8,772 nt of DNA from an uncultured Flavobacterium sp. (GTDB lineage: Bacteria > Bacteroidota > Bacteroidia > Flavobacteriales > Flavobacteriaceae): NCBI GenBank assembly GCA_946886675.1, contig CAMPIZ010000057.1:1-8772 (forward strand), read 5' to 3'. The position numbers and the translations under genes were made by a program. Each line of letters opens with the position of its first letter. Within the stretch, counting starts at the first letter, position 1. The notes beneath the pieces are model-generated. The model made no database searches, was not told the origin of the DNA, and worked only from the letters and a program-made list of their open reading frames with translations. Shown here piece after piece: positions 1 through 6,741 of the stretch.

Positions 1-244
1 CTATTGTACTGTCTATAGCAAAATTGTAATCGTTATAATCATCCCCACTCTTAAGAAAACTTTCTTTTCTTAAGGTTTTTTCCATTAACTCTGGAAGTTC
101 AGTAAATTCTTTAAATTCTGCGACAGTGATACTGGTTTCATTTGTTACTTTGTTTTCTGTAATTACTTTAGTATCATCATCCTGACATGAAAAAAGAAGT
201 GATATGCTTGTTAGAAGCATCAAGGTTTTAAAGGTGTGATTCAT
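1..244 (-). CDS. Partial lipoprotein of unknown function (N-terminal 81 codons, cut by window edge)
   Basis: I do not recognise this family. Reading the minus strand from the ATG at 244-242 gives an open frame of 81 codons with no stop before the window edge, so the C-terminus is missing. The N-terminus is a lipoprotein signal peptide: Lys6, a hydrophobic core, then lipobox L17-F18-S19-C20. Directly after the Cys come Q-D-D-D. Acidic residues at +2 to +5 resemble the surface-export signal described for Flavobacteriaceae lipoproteins, so display on the outer surface of the outer membrane is plausible (inference). The visible mature part is polar and charged (EFKEFTELPELMEKTLRKE, then a Tyr/Asp-rich stretch) with no known domain. 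A possible -7 promoter element lies 22 nt upstream. The gene is divergent from nothing visible; the minus-strand ALDH gene upstream is separated from it by a terminator, so it is probably its own unit. Confidence 0.75.
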   Translation of the reverse strand, partial: MNHTFKTLMLLTSISLLFSCQDDDTKVITENKVTNETSITVAEFKEFTELPELMEKTLRKESFLKSGDDYNDYNFAIDSTI

Positions 245-266
245 ATTTGTTAATTTTTTATGAGTG

Positions 267-274
267 CAAGGATA
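267..274 (-). promoter_or_regulatory. Possible -7 promoter element for the partial lipoprotein gene
   Basis: On the minus strand this reads TATCCTTG, one mismatch from the Bacteroidota -7 consensus TAnnTTTG. It lies 22 nt upstream of the ATG. No clear TTG -33 box is seen 17-23 nt further upstream, so the assignment is weak. The rest of the gap between the two minus-strand genes (245-404) holds only this and the ALDH terminator. Confidence 0.35.
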
Positions 275-350
275 GGTTTTGAACACGAGAAACTTGTTAA
301 ATAAATGTTAAAAAGCGATGCTGTTTTGTTAAAGCATTAGTGTTTAAATT

Positions 351-378
351 AAAAAAGGCTGCCAATTGGCAGCCTTTT
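351..378 (-). terminator. Rho-independent terminator of the ALDH gene
   Basis: Positions 353-378 are a perfect 26-bp palindrome: GGCTGCC and GGCAGCC around AATT, flanked by AAAA and TTTT. On the minus strand the hairpin is followed by a run of six T (complement of 351-356), starting about 27 nt after the ALDH stop codon. Because the A and T flanks are symmetric it could work in both directions, but no plus-strand gene ends here. Confidence 0.85.
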
Positions 379-404
379 ATTTGTAGAGTATTCTATCTAT
401 TCTT

Positions 405-1952
405 TTATAAATCAAAACGTATTCCCTGTGCCAATGGCAGCTCAGAACCGTAGTTAATTGTATTAGTCTGCCTTCTCATATAAGCTTTCCACGCATCAGA
501 TCCGCTTTCGCGCCCTCCGCCTGTTTCTTTTTCACCACCAAACGCGCCGCCAATTTCAGCACCGGAAGTACCTATATTCACATTTGCAATACCACAGTCA
601 GAACCAGCCTGAGAAAGGAACAGCTCCATCTCTCTCATGTTGTTTGTAAAGATTGATGAAGAAAGTCCCTGAGGCACTCCGTTTTGCATCTCTATTGCCT
701 GCTCCAGCGTGCTGTATTTCATTACATACAGTATTGGTGCAAATGTTTCTTCCTGTACAATGTGGAAGTGGTTTTCCGCTTCAATAATACAAGGCTTAAC
801 ATAACATCCGCTTTCATAGCCTTCGCCTTCCATTACACCACCTTCAACAATAATTTTTCCACCTTCCTGCTTTGCTTTTTCAATAGCATTAAGATAGTCG
901 TTTACAGCACCTTTGTCAATAAGCGGCCCCACGTGGTTATTGCTGTCCAGCGGGTTGCCTATTTTAAGCTGTCCGTAAGCGCTCTTAAGCACTTCTATGG
1001 TTTTATCATACACACTTTCATGTACAATTAATCTTCTGGTTGTTGTACAGCGCTGGCCGGCAGTACCTACAGCACCAAATACAGCGCCCACAAGTACCAT
1101 ATTGATATCAGCATGCTCAGAAACTATAATGGCATTGTTTCCGCCTAATTCAAGGATAGTATTACCAAAACGTTCTGCAACGGTTTTAGACACGTGCCTT
1201 CCTACTCTTGTAGAACCTGTAAATGACACAAGCGGTATACGCTTATCATTGTTTATAAGGTCACCGCTTTCATTACCTGTTACAAGGCAGCTAACGCCTT
1301 CGGGCACGTTATTTCTTTCCAGTACTGTTTTTATAATATTTTGGCAGGCCACTCCACAAAGCGGAGTTTTAGAGCTTGGCTTCCATATAGCAACATCACC
1401 ACAAACCCATGCAATCATAGAGTTCCAGCTCCATACTGCTACCGGGAAGTTAAATGCAGATATAATACCTACAGTACCTATTGGGTGCCATTGCTCATAC
1501 ATACGGTGCATTGGCCTTTCACTATGCATGGTAAGGCCGTAAAGCTGGCGTGACAAACCTACTGCAAAATCGCAGATGTCTATCATTTCCTGAACTTCAC
1601 CAAGCCCTTCCTGTAAGCTTTTACCCATTTCATAAGAAACAAGCTGCCCAAGTGGCTCTTTGTATTTGCGAAGCTCATCGCCCATTTGGCGTACTATTTC
1701 TCCACGTTTTGGTGCAGGCACAAGCCTCCAGGTTTTAAAAGCTTCCGAAGCTTTTGCCATTGCAGCTTCATAGTCTTCCTTTGTAGAAACTTTTACTTTT
1801 GCAATAAGGGTTCCGTCAACAGGAGAATACGACTCAATAATACTGCCGTTTGCAAAGCTGCTGCTTCCTGTAGATGTACCTTCGTTTATGTCTTTAATAC
1901 CCAGTTTTGAAAGGGCTTCCTGAATACCAAACTGATCCGTAAGTGTTGCCAT
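405..1952 (-). CDS. amaB: ALDH7-family L-piperidine-6-carboxylate / alpha-aminoadipic semialdehyde dehydrogenase
   Basis: This is a cytosolic NAD(P)-dependent aldehyde dehydrogenase of the ALDH7 (antiquitin) family. The family oxidises alpha-aminoadipic semialdehyde, in equilibrium with piperideine-6-carboxylate, to alpha-aminoadipate in lysine degradation. At 515 aa it has the usual length. All core catalytic residues are present: Asn168 in AFNFP, Lys191 in WKPSSKTP, the GSTRVG nucleotide-binding turn at 246-251, Glu268 in LELGGNN, nucleophile Cys302 in GTAGQRCTTTRR, and EETFAP at 401-406. ALDH7-like signatures include EGLGEVQEMIDICDFAVGLSR (about 115-135), SDCGIANVNIGTSGAEIGGAFGG and the C-terminal LPLAQGIRFDL. 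There is no signal peptide. The ATG at 1952 fits the family N-terminus and lies downstream of a good promoter; a strong terminator follows the stop. It appears to be a monocistronic unit. The family call is firm; the exact substrate is inferred from the family. Confidence 0.92.
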   Translation of the reverse strand: MATLTDQFGIQEALSKLGIKDINEGTSTGSSSFANGSIIESYSPVDGTLIAKVKVSTKEDYEAAMAKASEAFKTWRLVPAPKRGEIVRQMGDELRKYKEPLGQLVSYEMGKSLQEGLGEVQEMIDICDFAVGLSRQLYGLTMHSERPMHRMYEQWHPIGTVGIISAFNFPVAVWSWNSMIAWVCGDVAIWKPSSKTPLCGVACQNIIKTVLERNNVPEGVSCLVTGNESGDLINNDKRIPLVSFTGSTRVGRHVSKTVAERFGNTILELGGNNAIIVSEHADINMVLVGAVFGAVGTAGQRCTTTRRLIVHESVYDKTIEVLKSAYGQLKIGNPLDSNNHVGPLIDKGAVNDYLNAIEKAKQEGGKIIVEGGVMEGEGYESGCYVKPCIIEAENHFHIVQEETFAPILYVMKYSTLEQAIEMQNGVPQGLSSSIFTNNMREMELFLSQAGSDCGIANVNIGTSGAEIGGAFGGEKETGGGRESGSDAWKAYMRRQTNTINYGSELPLAQGIRFDL

Positions 1953-1987
1953 TTTTTAACTTTAACGCTTTTAATTGTTATATTTTA

Positions 1988-2017
1988 CAAATATAGGTCT
2001 TTTTGACAGATTCGCAA
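1988..2017 (-). promoter_or_regulatory. Bacteroidota-type promoter of the ALDH gene
   Basis: On the minus strand a -33 TTG (complement of 2015-2017) is followed by 19 nt and a perfect -7 element TATATTTG (complement of 1988-1995). This matches the consensus TTG-N17-23-TAnnTTTG exactly. The -7 box lies about 35 nt upstream of the ALDH ATG. It sits just downstream of the dioxygenase terminator, which argues that the ALDH gene is transcribed separately. Confidence 0.75.
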
Positions 2018-2050
2018 TTTATCCTCTGATTAATAGAACTTAAAATAATA

Positions 2051-2071
2051 AAGCAGCTCCAGGAGCTGCTT
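2051..2071 (-). terminator. Rho-independent terminator of the 3-hydroxyanthranilate dioxygenase gene
   Basis: An inverted repeat, AAGCAGCTCC and GGAGCTGCTT around one central base, lies 15 nt after the dioxygenase stop codon on the minus strand. A realistic hairpin has an 8-bp stem and a 5-nt loop. The following minus-strand sequence is T-rich (TTTATTATTTTA) though interrupted by A, typical of AT-rich Bacteroidota terminators. The opposite side is also AT-rich. Confidence 0.75.
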
Positions 2072-2086
2072 AGTGTCGGTTTATTA

Positions 2087-2626
2087 TTATTTTTTAGCTA
2101 CATACCTGGGATCTGCTTCCATTACTGTTCCGCATTTACTGCATGTACGCAATTCTATATTATTATAAAAATGCTCAAAGTGCGGAAGGAAATCCTTCTC
2201 AATATCATGAAGCTCAAAATATACTTCGTGCAGTTTATTATTACAATTTTCACAAAACCATAAAAGCCCGTCTGTAAAACCCTTTCCGGCTCTTTTCCGT
2301 TCTACTACAAGGCCTATAGAACCTTCACTCCTTACAGGAGAGTGCGGCAGTTTCCCTGGGTGCAGGTACATATCACCTGCATTAAGTTCCATTTCCTTTC
2401 GCTCACCGTTTTCCTGTACTACTACCTTAATGCTGCCCTCAAGTTGGTAAAACAGTTCTTCTGTTTCATTATAATGATAATCTTTACGGGCGTTGGGCCC
2501 TGCCACTATCATTACTATATAATCTTCAGAAAGGGGGTATATATTCTTATTCCCTACAGGGGGTTTAAGTAAATGGCGGTTTTCATCAATCCATTTGTTA
2601 AGGTTAAAGGGCTTCATGGCTTCCAT
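2087..2626 (-). CDS. nbaC: 3-hydroxyanthranilate 3,4-dioxygenase
   Basis: This is a cupin-fold, Fe(II)-dependent extradiol dioxygenase (also called haaO). It opens the ring of 3-hydroxyanthranilate to 2-amino-3-carboxymuconate semialdehyde, the precursor of quinolinate and NAD in the kynurenine pathway. The 179-aa length is right for the short bacterial form. Metal ligands are His51, Glu57 and His95; substrate-binding Arg47 and Arg99 are present, with Glu109 near the expected acid position. The C-terminal rubredoxin-like iron site is intact: Cys125-x2-Cys128 and Cys162-x2-Cys165. With the ATG at 2626 the numbering of most of these residues coincides with the well-studied Cupriavidus enzyme (from memory), which supports this start over the in-frame ATG three codons later (2617). 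The protein is cytosolic. The nuclease gene ends 64 nt upstream on the same strand, so read-through is possible. No other kynurenine gene is in the window. Confidence 0.95.
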   Translation of the reverse strand: MEAMKPFNLNKWIDENRHLLKPPVGNKNIYPLSEDYIVMIVAGPNARKDYHYNETEELFYQLEGSIKVVVQENGERKEMELNAGDMYLHPGKLPHSPVRSEGSIGLVVERKRAGKGFTDGLLWFCENCNNKLHEVYFELHDIEKDFLPHFEHFYNNIELRTCSKCGTVMEADPRYVAKK

Positions 2627-2650
2627 GATTCTGTACTTTTAATTTAACTA

Positions 2651-2658
2651 CTAAAGTA
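2651..2658 (-). promoter_or_regulatory. Possible -7 promoter element for the dioxygenase gene
   Basis: The minus strand reads TACTTTAG, one base off TAnnTTTG, and lies 24 nt upstream of the ATG at 2626. The nearest upstream TTG is about 26 nt away, longer than the usual 17-23 nt spacing. The gene may therefore instead be read from the nuclease promoter. Confidence 0.3.
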
Positions 2659-2690
2659 CGGAAAATAAGAAAGCCTGTATCTTACAAAAA

Positions 2691-3737
2691 CTACATTTCT
2701 TTTATAAGGTAAGCATATACGGGGAAATGGTCACTATATCCTACTTCACCATTATGGCTTCGCAGCGGATAGCCCTTGTACTGCCCGCTTATTTGAGTAA
2801 GATATGTTTTGTTGTAAACTCCTGCTTTCCAAAACTGTAGTGTACTAAAATCATTGCGAAGCAAAGGTTCAGAAAGTATAATCTGGTCAAAAAGGCTCCA
2901 GTTGTCACGGTATGCCGCAGAGCCTATACCGTCCCTTGCCATTTTACCCATAGGGTTATACAGTTCCAGCGGCTGTACCTGCGGACGTCTGTCTTTTGCT
3001 CCCAACTCTTTACGTACGCTGTTATTATAAGGCCCATCGTTAAAATCGCCCATTGTTATAATCTTAGCTTCGGGGTTTATAGTATATAGCGAGTCTACAA
3101 TTTTCCTGTTAAGCATGCCTGCAGCGTCTCTGTATGGCTTGCTTTTTCTTTCACCCCCCAGCCGCGAAGGCCAGTGGTTAACTATAAAACTAACCTCTTC
3201 ACCCTCCAGGAGTCCGGTTACCAAAAGCTGGCTTCTTGTAAGATAAGGCACTGCTTTCCCATCCTCAGTTTCTTCATTCTTAATAATCAAAGGAATGCTC
3301 CTGTAACTTTCGGGTTTAAATTTGCTTTTCCTGTATAATAAAGCAACGTCTATACCTCTTCTGTCGGGCGAATCAAAATGTACAATACCATAACCCTTTT
3401 CAATCAAGAGATCTGTTTGTACCAAATCCTCCAGTACTCCCCTGTTCTCTATTTCAGCCAAGCCCACTATTGTTGGAGAATCCGGATTTGTATCAGTTCC
3501 TATATCGGCTATAACAGTAGCTATATTATTAAGTTTCTTTCTGTATTTTGCTGCATCCCAAAATTTTTCACCATCTGGCAAAAACTCCTCATCATTTACT
3601 CCAGCGTCGTTAATGGTATCATACAGGTTTTCCGTATTGTAAAATGCAATGGTATGGACCACATATTTTTTATCCTGTGCAAAAGCAAGGGATAACCATA
3701 AAAACACCAGTATAATTGTTGTAATTTTCTTACTCAT
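2691..3737 (-). CDS. Secreted endonuclease/exonuclease/phosphatase (EEP) family protein
   Basis: This is a metal-dependent phosphodiesterase of the EEP (DNase I-like) superfamily, 348 aa. A Sec signal peptide covers residues 1-20 (Lys3-Lys4, hydrophobic core, AFA|Q cleavage), so it acts in the periplasm, on the surface or outside the cell. Catalytic motifs run in family order: Asn34 in FYNTEN, metal-ligand Glu95 in GLAEIENRG, RRGIDVALLYR (127-136), catalytic His188 in VNHWPSR, Asp231 and Asn233 in MGDFND, and Asp336-His337 in YSDHFPV. The active site looks complete. Substrate is not decided by sequence: the superfamily cuts DNA, RNA, nucleotides, inositol phosphates or phospholipid head groups. 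The NHWPSR and FYNTENLYD signatures are those of the extracellular nuclease-like branch common in Bacteroidota. It is divergent from the TonB-dependent receptor across about 100 bp, which suggests a shared function. No terminator is visible before the downstream dioxygenase gene. Confidence 0.88.
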   Translation of the reverse strand: MSKKITTIILVFLWLSLAFAQDKKYVVHTIAFYNTENLYDTINDAGVNDEEFLPDGEKFWDAAKYRKKLNNIATVIADIGTDTNPDSPTIVGLAEIENRGVLEDLVQTDLLIEKGYGIVHFDSPDRRGIDVALLYRKSKFKPESYRSIPLIIKNEETEDGKAVPYLTRSQLLVTGLLEGEEVSFIVNHWPSRLGGERKSKPYRDAAGMLNRKIVDSLYTINPEAKIITMGDFNDGPYNNSVRKELGAKDRRPQVQPLELYNPMGKMARDGIGSAAYRDNWSLFDQIILSEPLLRNDFSTLQFWKAGVYNKTYLTQISGQYKGYPLRSHNGEVGYSDHFPVYAYLIKEM

Positions 3738-3741
3738 TGAA

Positions 3742-3777
3742 AAAATTTTACAGCCTTAATGTCAAAAGTAAAATTTT
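3742..3777. repeat. 10-bp inverted repeat in the divergent promoter region
   Basis: AAAATTTTAC at 3742-3751 and GTAAAATTTT at 3768-3777 form a perfect inverted repeat with a 16-nt spacer. The right arm overlaps the nuclease -7 element. It could be an operator or simply AT-rich coincidence. Confidence 0.35.
3763..3770 (-). promoter_or_regulatory. -7 promoter element of the EEP nuclease gene
   Basis: The minus strand reads TACTTTTG, a perfect match to TAnnTTTG, 25 nt upstream of the ATG at 3737. A TTG occurs upstream, but only 12 nt away, so the -33 box is not convincing. Confidence 0.5.
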
Positions 3778-3791
3778 ATTAGCAAAAAATC

Positions 3792-3799
3792 TATATTTA
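3792..3799 (+). promoter_or_regulatory. Possible -7 promoter element of the TonB-dependent receptor gene
   Basis: TATATTTA is one base off TAnnTTTG and lies 39 nt upstream of the ATG chosen for the receptor (3839). No good -33 TTG is seen at the usual distance. If right, a transcription start here would fall downstream of the TTG codon at 3737, so the long frame starting there could not be translated. Confidence 0.3.
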
Positions 3800-3838
3800 C
3801 GCCCTTTAAGAAATTACGCACTAACCGCCTTGCCTTAC

Positions 3839-6634
3839 ATGAATAAACTGCTTAGCAGCATCCTGCTTTTATTATCATTCTTTTCTTCCTATGCACAGGA
3901 ATCTGCTGTTGTAAAATGCCGTGTAATCGACATGATATCGCTCAATCCGCTGGAAAATGCGGTTGTCACATTGCAGAGTACAAACCAGACAGCCATAACA
4001 AATTCTGAAGGTAATTTTATACTGGAATCTCCTGCCGGAAAACAGGTAATTATAGTAAGCAGCCCCGGTTATATTTCACAAACATTTAACATTACAGTAG
4101 TGGCGGGAGTGCCCCTCGATATGGGAATCGCCATTCTTGAGGAAGATATTGCTGCCGAACAGCAGCTTAGCCTTATAACACTTAGTGAAGAAGATTTGAG
4201 TGATAATGCTGTTACCGATAATACATCGGGGCTGCTTCAGGCTTCTAAAGATGTACTACAGCAGGCAGCAGCCTACAACTGGTCTCAGGCCCGGTACAAA
4301 ACACGCGGTCTGGACAGCCAGTATGCCACAACCATGATAAATGGAGTGGTAATGAATAAAATAACAGACGGACGGCCACAATGGAATAACTGGGGCGGGC
4401 TTAATGATGCTACCCGTAACCAGGAGTTCAGTTTAGGAACTACTCCTTCTGATTATACATTCGGAAACCTGCTGGGCACTCAGGAAATAAACACACGTGC
4501 TTCCCTCTTTCGCAAAGGCATAAGGGTTTCGTTTACAGGCACAAATACAAATTATAACTGGCGTACTATGGCTACTTACGCCTCCGGACTTAACAAAAAA
4601 GGTTTTGCTTATGTTATTTCTGCTTCAAGCCGATGGGCGCAGGAAGGAAATTTTGAAGGAACTGACTATAGCGCAAATTCACTTTTCTTTAGTGCAGAAA
4701 AACGTTTTAACGATAGCCATACCCTTAATCTTACTGCTATTTATGCGCAAAACAGCCGTGGTAAAAACTCACCAAACACTGATGAGGTTACACAATTAAT
4801 GGGCAAAAAATACAATTCCTACTGGGGGTGGCAGGACGGCAAAAAACGAAACTCACGTGATATTGATATCCAAGAGCCTATACTCATGCTAAGCCATTAC
4901 TATAAAATAAATGCTGCAAACACCCTGCATTCTAATATAGCCTATCAGTTTGGTAAAATAGGTAACAGCCGTATCGATTTTCAAAATGTGGCTAATCCTG
5001 ATCCTGCATTTTACCGTAACCTGCCCAGCTATTATACTTCACAGTATGATAACAATCCTGCTAATGTACCCGATAGTGCGTACCTGCCAGGAGGCTTAGG
5101 GGGAAACTATATTGGCAACAGTCCGCAGAATGTAGTACTGGCACAGCAGTCAGGGGAAAACTTCGTAAACAATGCTCAACTTAACTGGAACAGTATGTAC
5201 CTTGCTAATACAAGAGCTATAACCGATGAAAACAATATTGAAGCCGGCCGTATACCTGACAGAAGTAAGTATGTGTTGTATGAAGACAGGTCAGACAACA
5301 AAACATTCAATGCCAATTCCATCCTGCATTCACAGCTTTCACCTAATATATTCTTAAATGCAGGAGTAACCTTTAAAAAACTCAAGTCGCACAATTATCA
5401 GAAACTTCTTGACCTTTTAGGCGGCAGCTATTTTAATGATATCGACCCGTTTTTTGAAGGCAGCCAGTCGCAATCCGACCTCAACAACCCAAACAGGAAA
5501 GTGGGTGAAGGCGATATGTACGGTTATAATTACAACCTTACCGCCACACAATTTGATGCATTTACGCAGTTCAGGCTATTGTATAGAAAATTCGATTTTT
5601 ACCTGGCTCAAAATTATTCCTACTCGGTTTATCAGCGTGAAGGGCTTTATCGCAATGGAATTTATGCAACTAATTCCTTTGGCAAAAGCGAAAAGGCATC
5701 ATTTGACAACTTTGGCTTTAAAGGCGGTTTTCTTTATAAAATGACCGGAAGGCTGCTGTTTACGATAAACGGACTGTATATGACAAAAGCGCCTGCCCTT
5801 ACCAACACTTTCCCTAACGCAAGGCTTAATAATAACATTGTACAGGATATAACAAGTGAAAACATTGCCTCGGCAGATGCAGGTATAATCTTCAGATCAC
5901 CTAAAATAAAAACAAGGCTTACAGCATTTTATACGCAAATAAATAATGCGACTGAAACTTCTTTCTTTTTTGCTGAAGGGCTTTATCAGGGCGAAAATAC
6001 AGAAGCCAATGCCTTTATAGCTGAAACCGTTACTGACATAGGAAAAAGATATATGGGTACCGAACTGGGCATTGAATATAATTTTAATACCACGCTAAAA
6101 GCAATGTTCAGTATGGCATACGGGCAGTATTCCTATAGCAGCAACCCACAGGTATATGTAAACAATGATGCTTTTGCTTCGCTAAGCCAGGAAGTAAATG
6201 TGTCTGCTAACCGTACAGGCACAACTACAGACTTTGGTGAAGCACAACTTAAAAATTATAAACTACCAGGCATGCCGCAACAGGCAGTGTCCCTTGGGCT
6301 TGAATACCGAGACCCTTCTTACTGGTGGGCCGGTGTAAATGCCAACTATCTTACAGGAAGCTATCTTGACATTTCGGCTTTGTTGCGTACTGATAACTTC
6401 TTTAAAGACCCGGAAGACATAAATGGTTTCCCCTTCCCTGAAGCTACACAGCAAAGGGCAAGTGAGCTGCTAAAGCAGGAACAGTTTGACGATATTTTTC
6501 TTGTAAATATTGTGGGTGGAAAATCGTGGAGACTAAACAGGAAAAACTATCTGGGCTTTTTTGGCAGCATAAACAATGTGCTGAACAGCATATATAAAAC
6601 CGGGGGCTATGAGCAGGCACGTAATGCCAATTAA
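3839..6634 (+). CDS. TonB-dependent receptor with carboxypeptidase-regulatory-like domain, C-terminally truncated by in-frame stop
   Basis: This is an outer-membrane, TonB-driven active transporter. The open frame reaches back to a TTG at 3737, but the ATG at 3839 (residue 35 of that frame) starts a clear signal peptide: Lys3, an LLSSILLLLSFF core and cleavage at SYA|Q. I therefore take it as the start, giving 931 aa. Domains in this numbering: a beta-sandwich carboxypeptidase-D-regulatory-like domain at about 24-90 (GNFIL, VSSPGYIS), a plug at about 125-235 (TRGLDSQYATTMINGV, NWGGLNDATRN), and then a 22-strand-type barrel rich in alternating Tyr/Phe strands. This receptor type usually precedes a DUF5689 gene in flavobacteria, as here. 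The frame ends at TAA 6632-6634 after GGYEQARNAN, but coding continues in the same frame to 6739, so the last barrel strand(s) are missing. Whether the product is functional is doubtful. The substrate is unknown. Confidence 0.9.
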   Translation: MNKLLSSILLLLSFFSSYAQESAVVKCRVIDMISLNPLENAVVTLQSTNQTAITNSEGNFILESPAGKQVIIVSSPGYISQTFNITVVAGVPLDMGIAILEEDIAAEQQLSLITLSEEDLSDNAVTDNTSGLLQASKDVLQQAAAYNWSQARYKTRGLDSQYATTMINGVVMNKITDGRPQWNNWGGLNDATRNQEFSLGTTPSDYTFGNLLGTQEINTRASLFRKGIRVSFTGTNTNYNWRTMATYASGLNKKGFAYVISASSRWAQEGNFEGTDYSANSLFFSAEKRFNDSHTLNLTAIYAQNSRGKNSPNTDEVTQLMGKKYNSYWGWQDGKKRNSRDIDIQEPILMLSHYYKINAANTLHSNIAYQFGKIGNSRIDFQNVANPDPAFYRNLPSYYTSQYDNNPANVPDSAYLPGGLGGNYIGNSPQNVVLAQQSGENFVNNAQLNWNSMYLANTRAITDENNIEAGRIPDRSKYVLYEDRSDNKTFNANSILHSQLSPNIFLNAGVTFKKLKSHNYQKLLDLLGGSYFNDIDPFFEGSQSQSDLNNPNRKVGEGDMYGYNYNLTATQFDAFTQFRLLYRKFDFYLAQNYSYSVYQREGLYRNGIYATNSFGKSEKASFDNFGFKGGFLYKMTGRLLFTINGLYMTKAPALTNTFPNARLNNNIVQDITSENIASADAGIIFRSPKIKTRLTAFYTQINNATETSFFFAEGLYQGENTEANAFIAETVTDIGKRYMGTELGIEYNFNTTLKAMFSMAYGQYSYSSNPQVYVNNDAFASLSQEVNVSANRTGTTTDFGEAQLKNYKLPGMPQQAVSLGLEYRDPSYWWAGVNANYLTGSYLDISALLRTDNFFKDPEDINGFPFPEATQQRASELLKQEQFDDIFLVNIVGGKSWRLNRKNYLGFFGSINNVLNSIYKTGGYEQARNAN

Positions 6635-6739
6635 AGGCAGCTTAACCAGGATGTTTCCAGCGGAACACCATCCTTTGCGCCCAGGTATTTTTACAGTTTC
6701 GGCCGTACCTTTTATCTTAATATTTATTACAGTTTTTAA
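6632..6739 (+). pseudogene. Severed C-terminal end of the TonB-dependent receptor after a nonsense codon
   Basis: After the in-frame TAA at 6632-6634 the same frame encodes 34 more residues starting RQLNQDVSSGTPSF and ending FYSFGRTFYLNIYYSF, then TAA at 6737-6739. Alternating aromatic residues and a terminal Phe are the hallmark of the last outer-membrane barrel strand, the signal read by the BAM complex. Related receptors, from memory, carry a Tyr where the stop lies (RNANYR...). So TAT or TAC to TAA is the simplest explanation. The restored stop lies 2 nt before the next gene. With the missing residue restored, the receptor would be 966 aa from the ATG at 3839. Confidence 0.85.
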
Positions 6740-6741
6740 AT

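Noticed and set aside
997..1542. Plus-strand open frame of 181 codons inside the ALDH gene
   Set aside because: It is antisense to a strongly conserved ALDH coding sequence, its translation shows no family features, and no promoter is seen. The other plus-strand frames in 684-1910 are rejected for the same reason.
2087..2617. Alternative dioxygenase start at the ATG at 2617
   Set aside because: Starting at 2626 matches the family length and puts the metal and Cys ligands at the expected residue numbers; the later start would shorten the N-terminus by three residues. The effect is minor either way.
3737..3838. N-terminal extension of the receptor frame to a TTG codon at 3737
   Set aside because: The extension has no signal peptide at its start, begins exactly at the divergent nuclease start and covers the promoter region. 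The ATG at 3839 begins a textbook signal peptide.
5436..5744. Second-frame open reading frame inside the receptor gene
   Set aside because: It lies wholly within the receptor barrel region in another frame and has no recognisable features.
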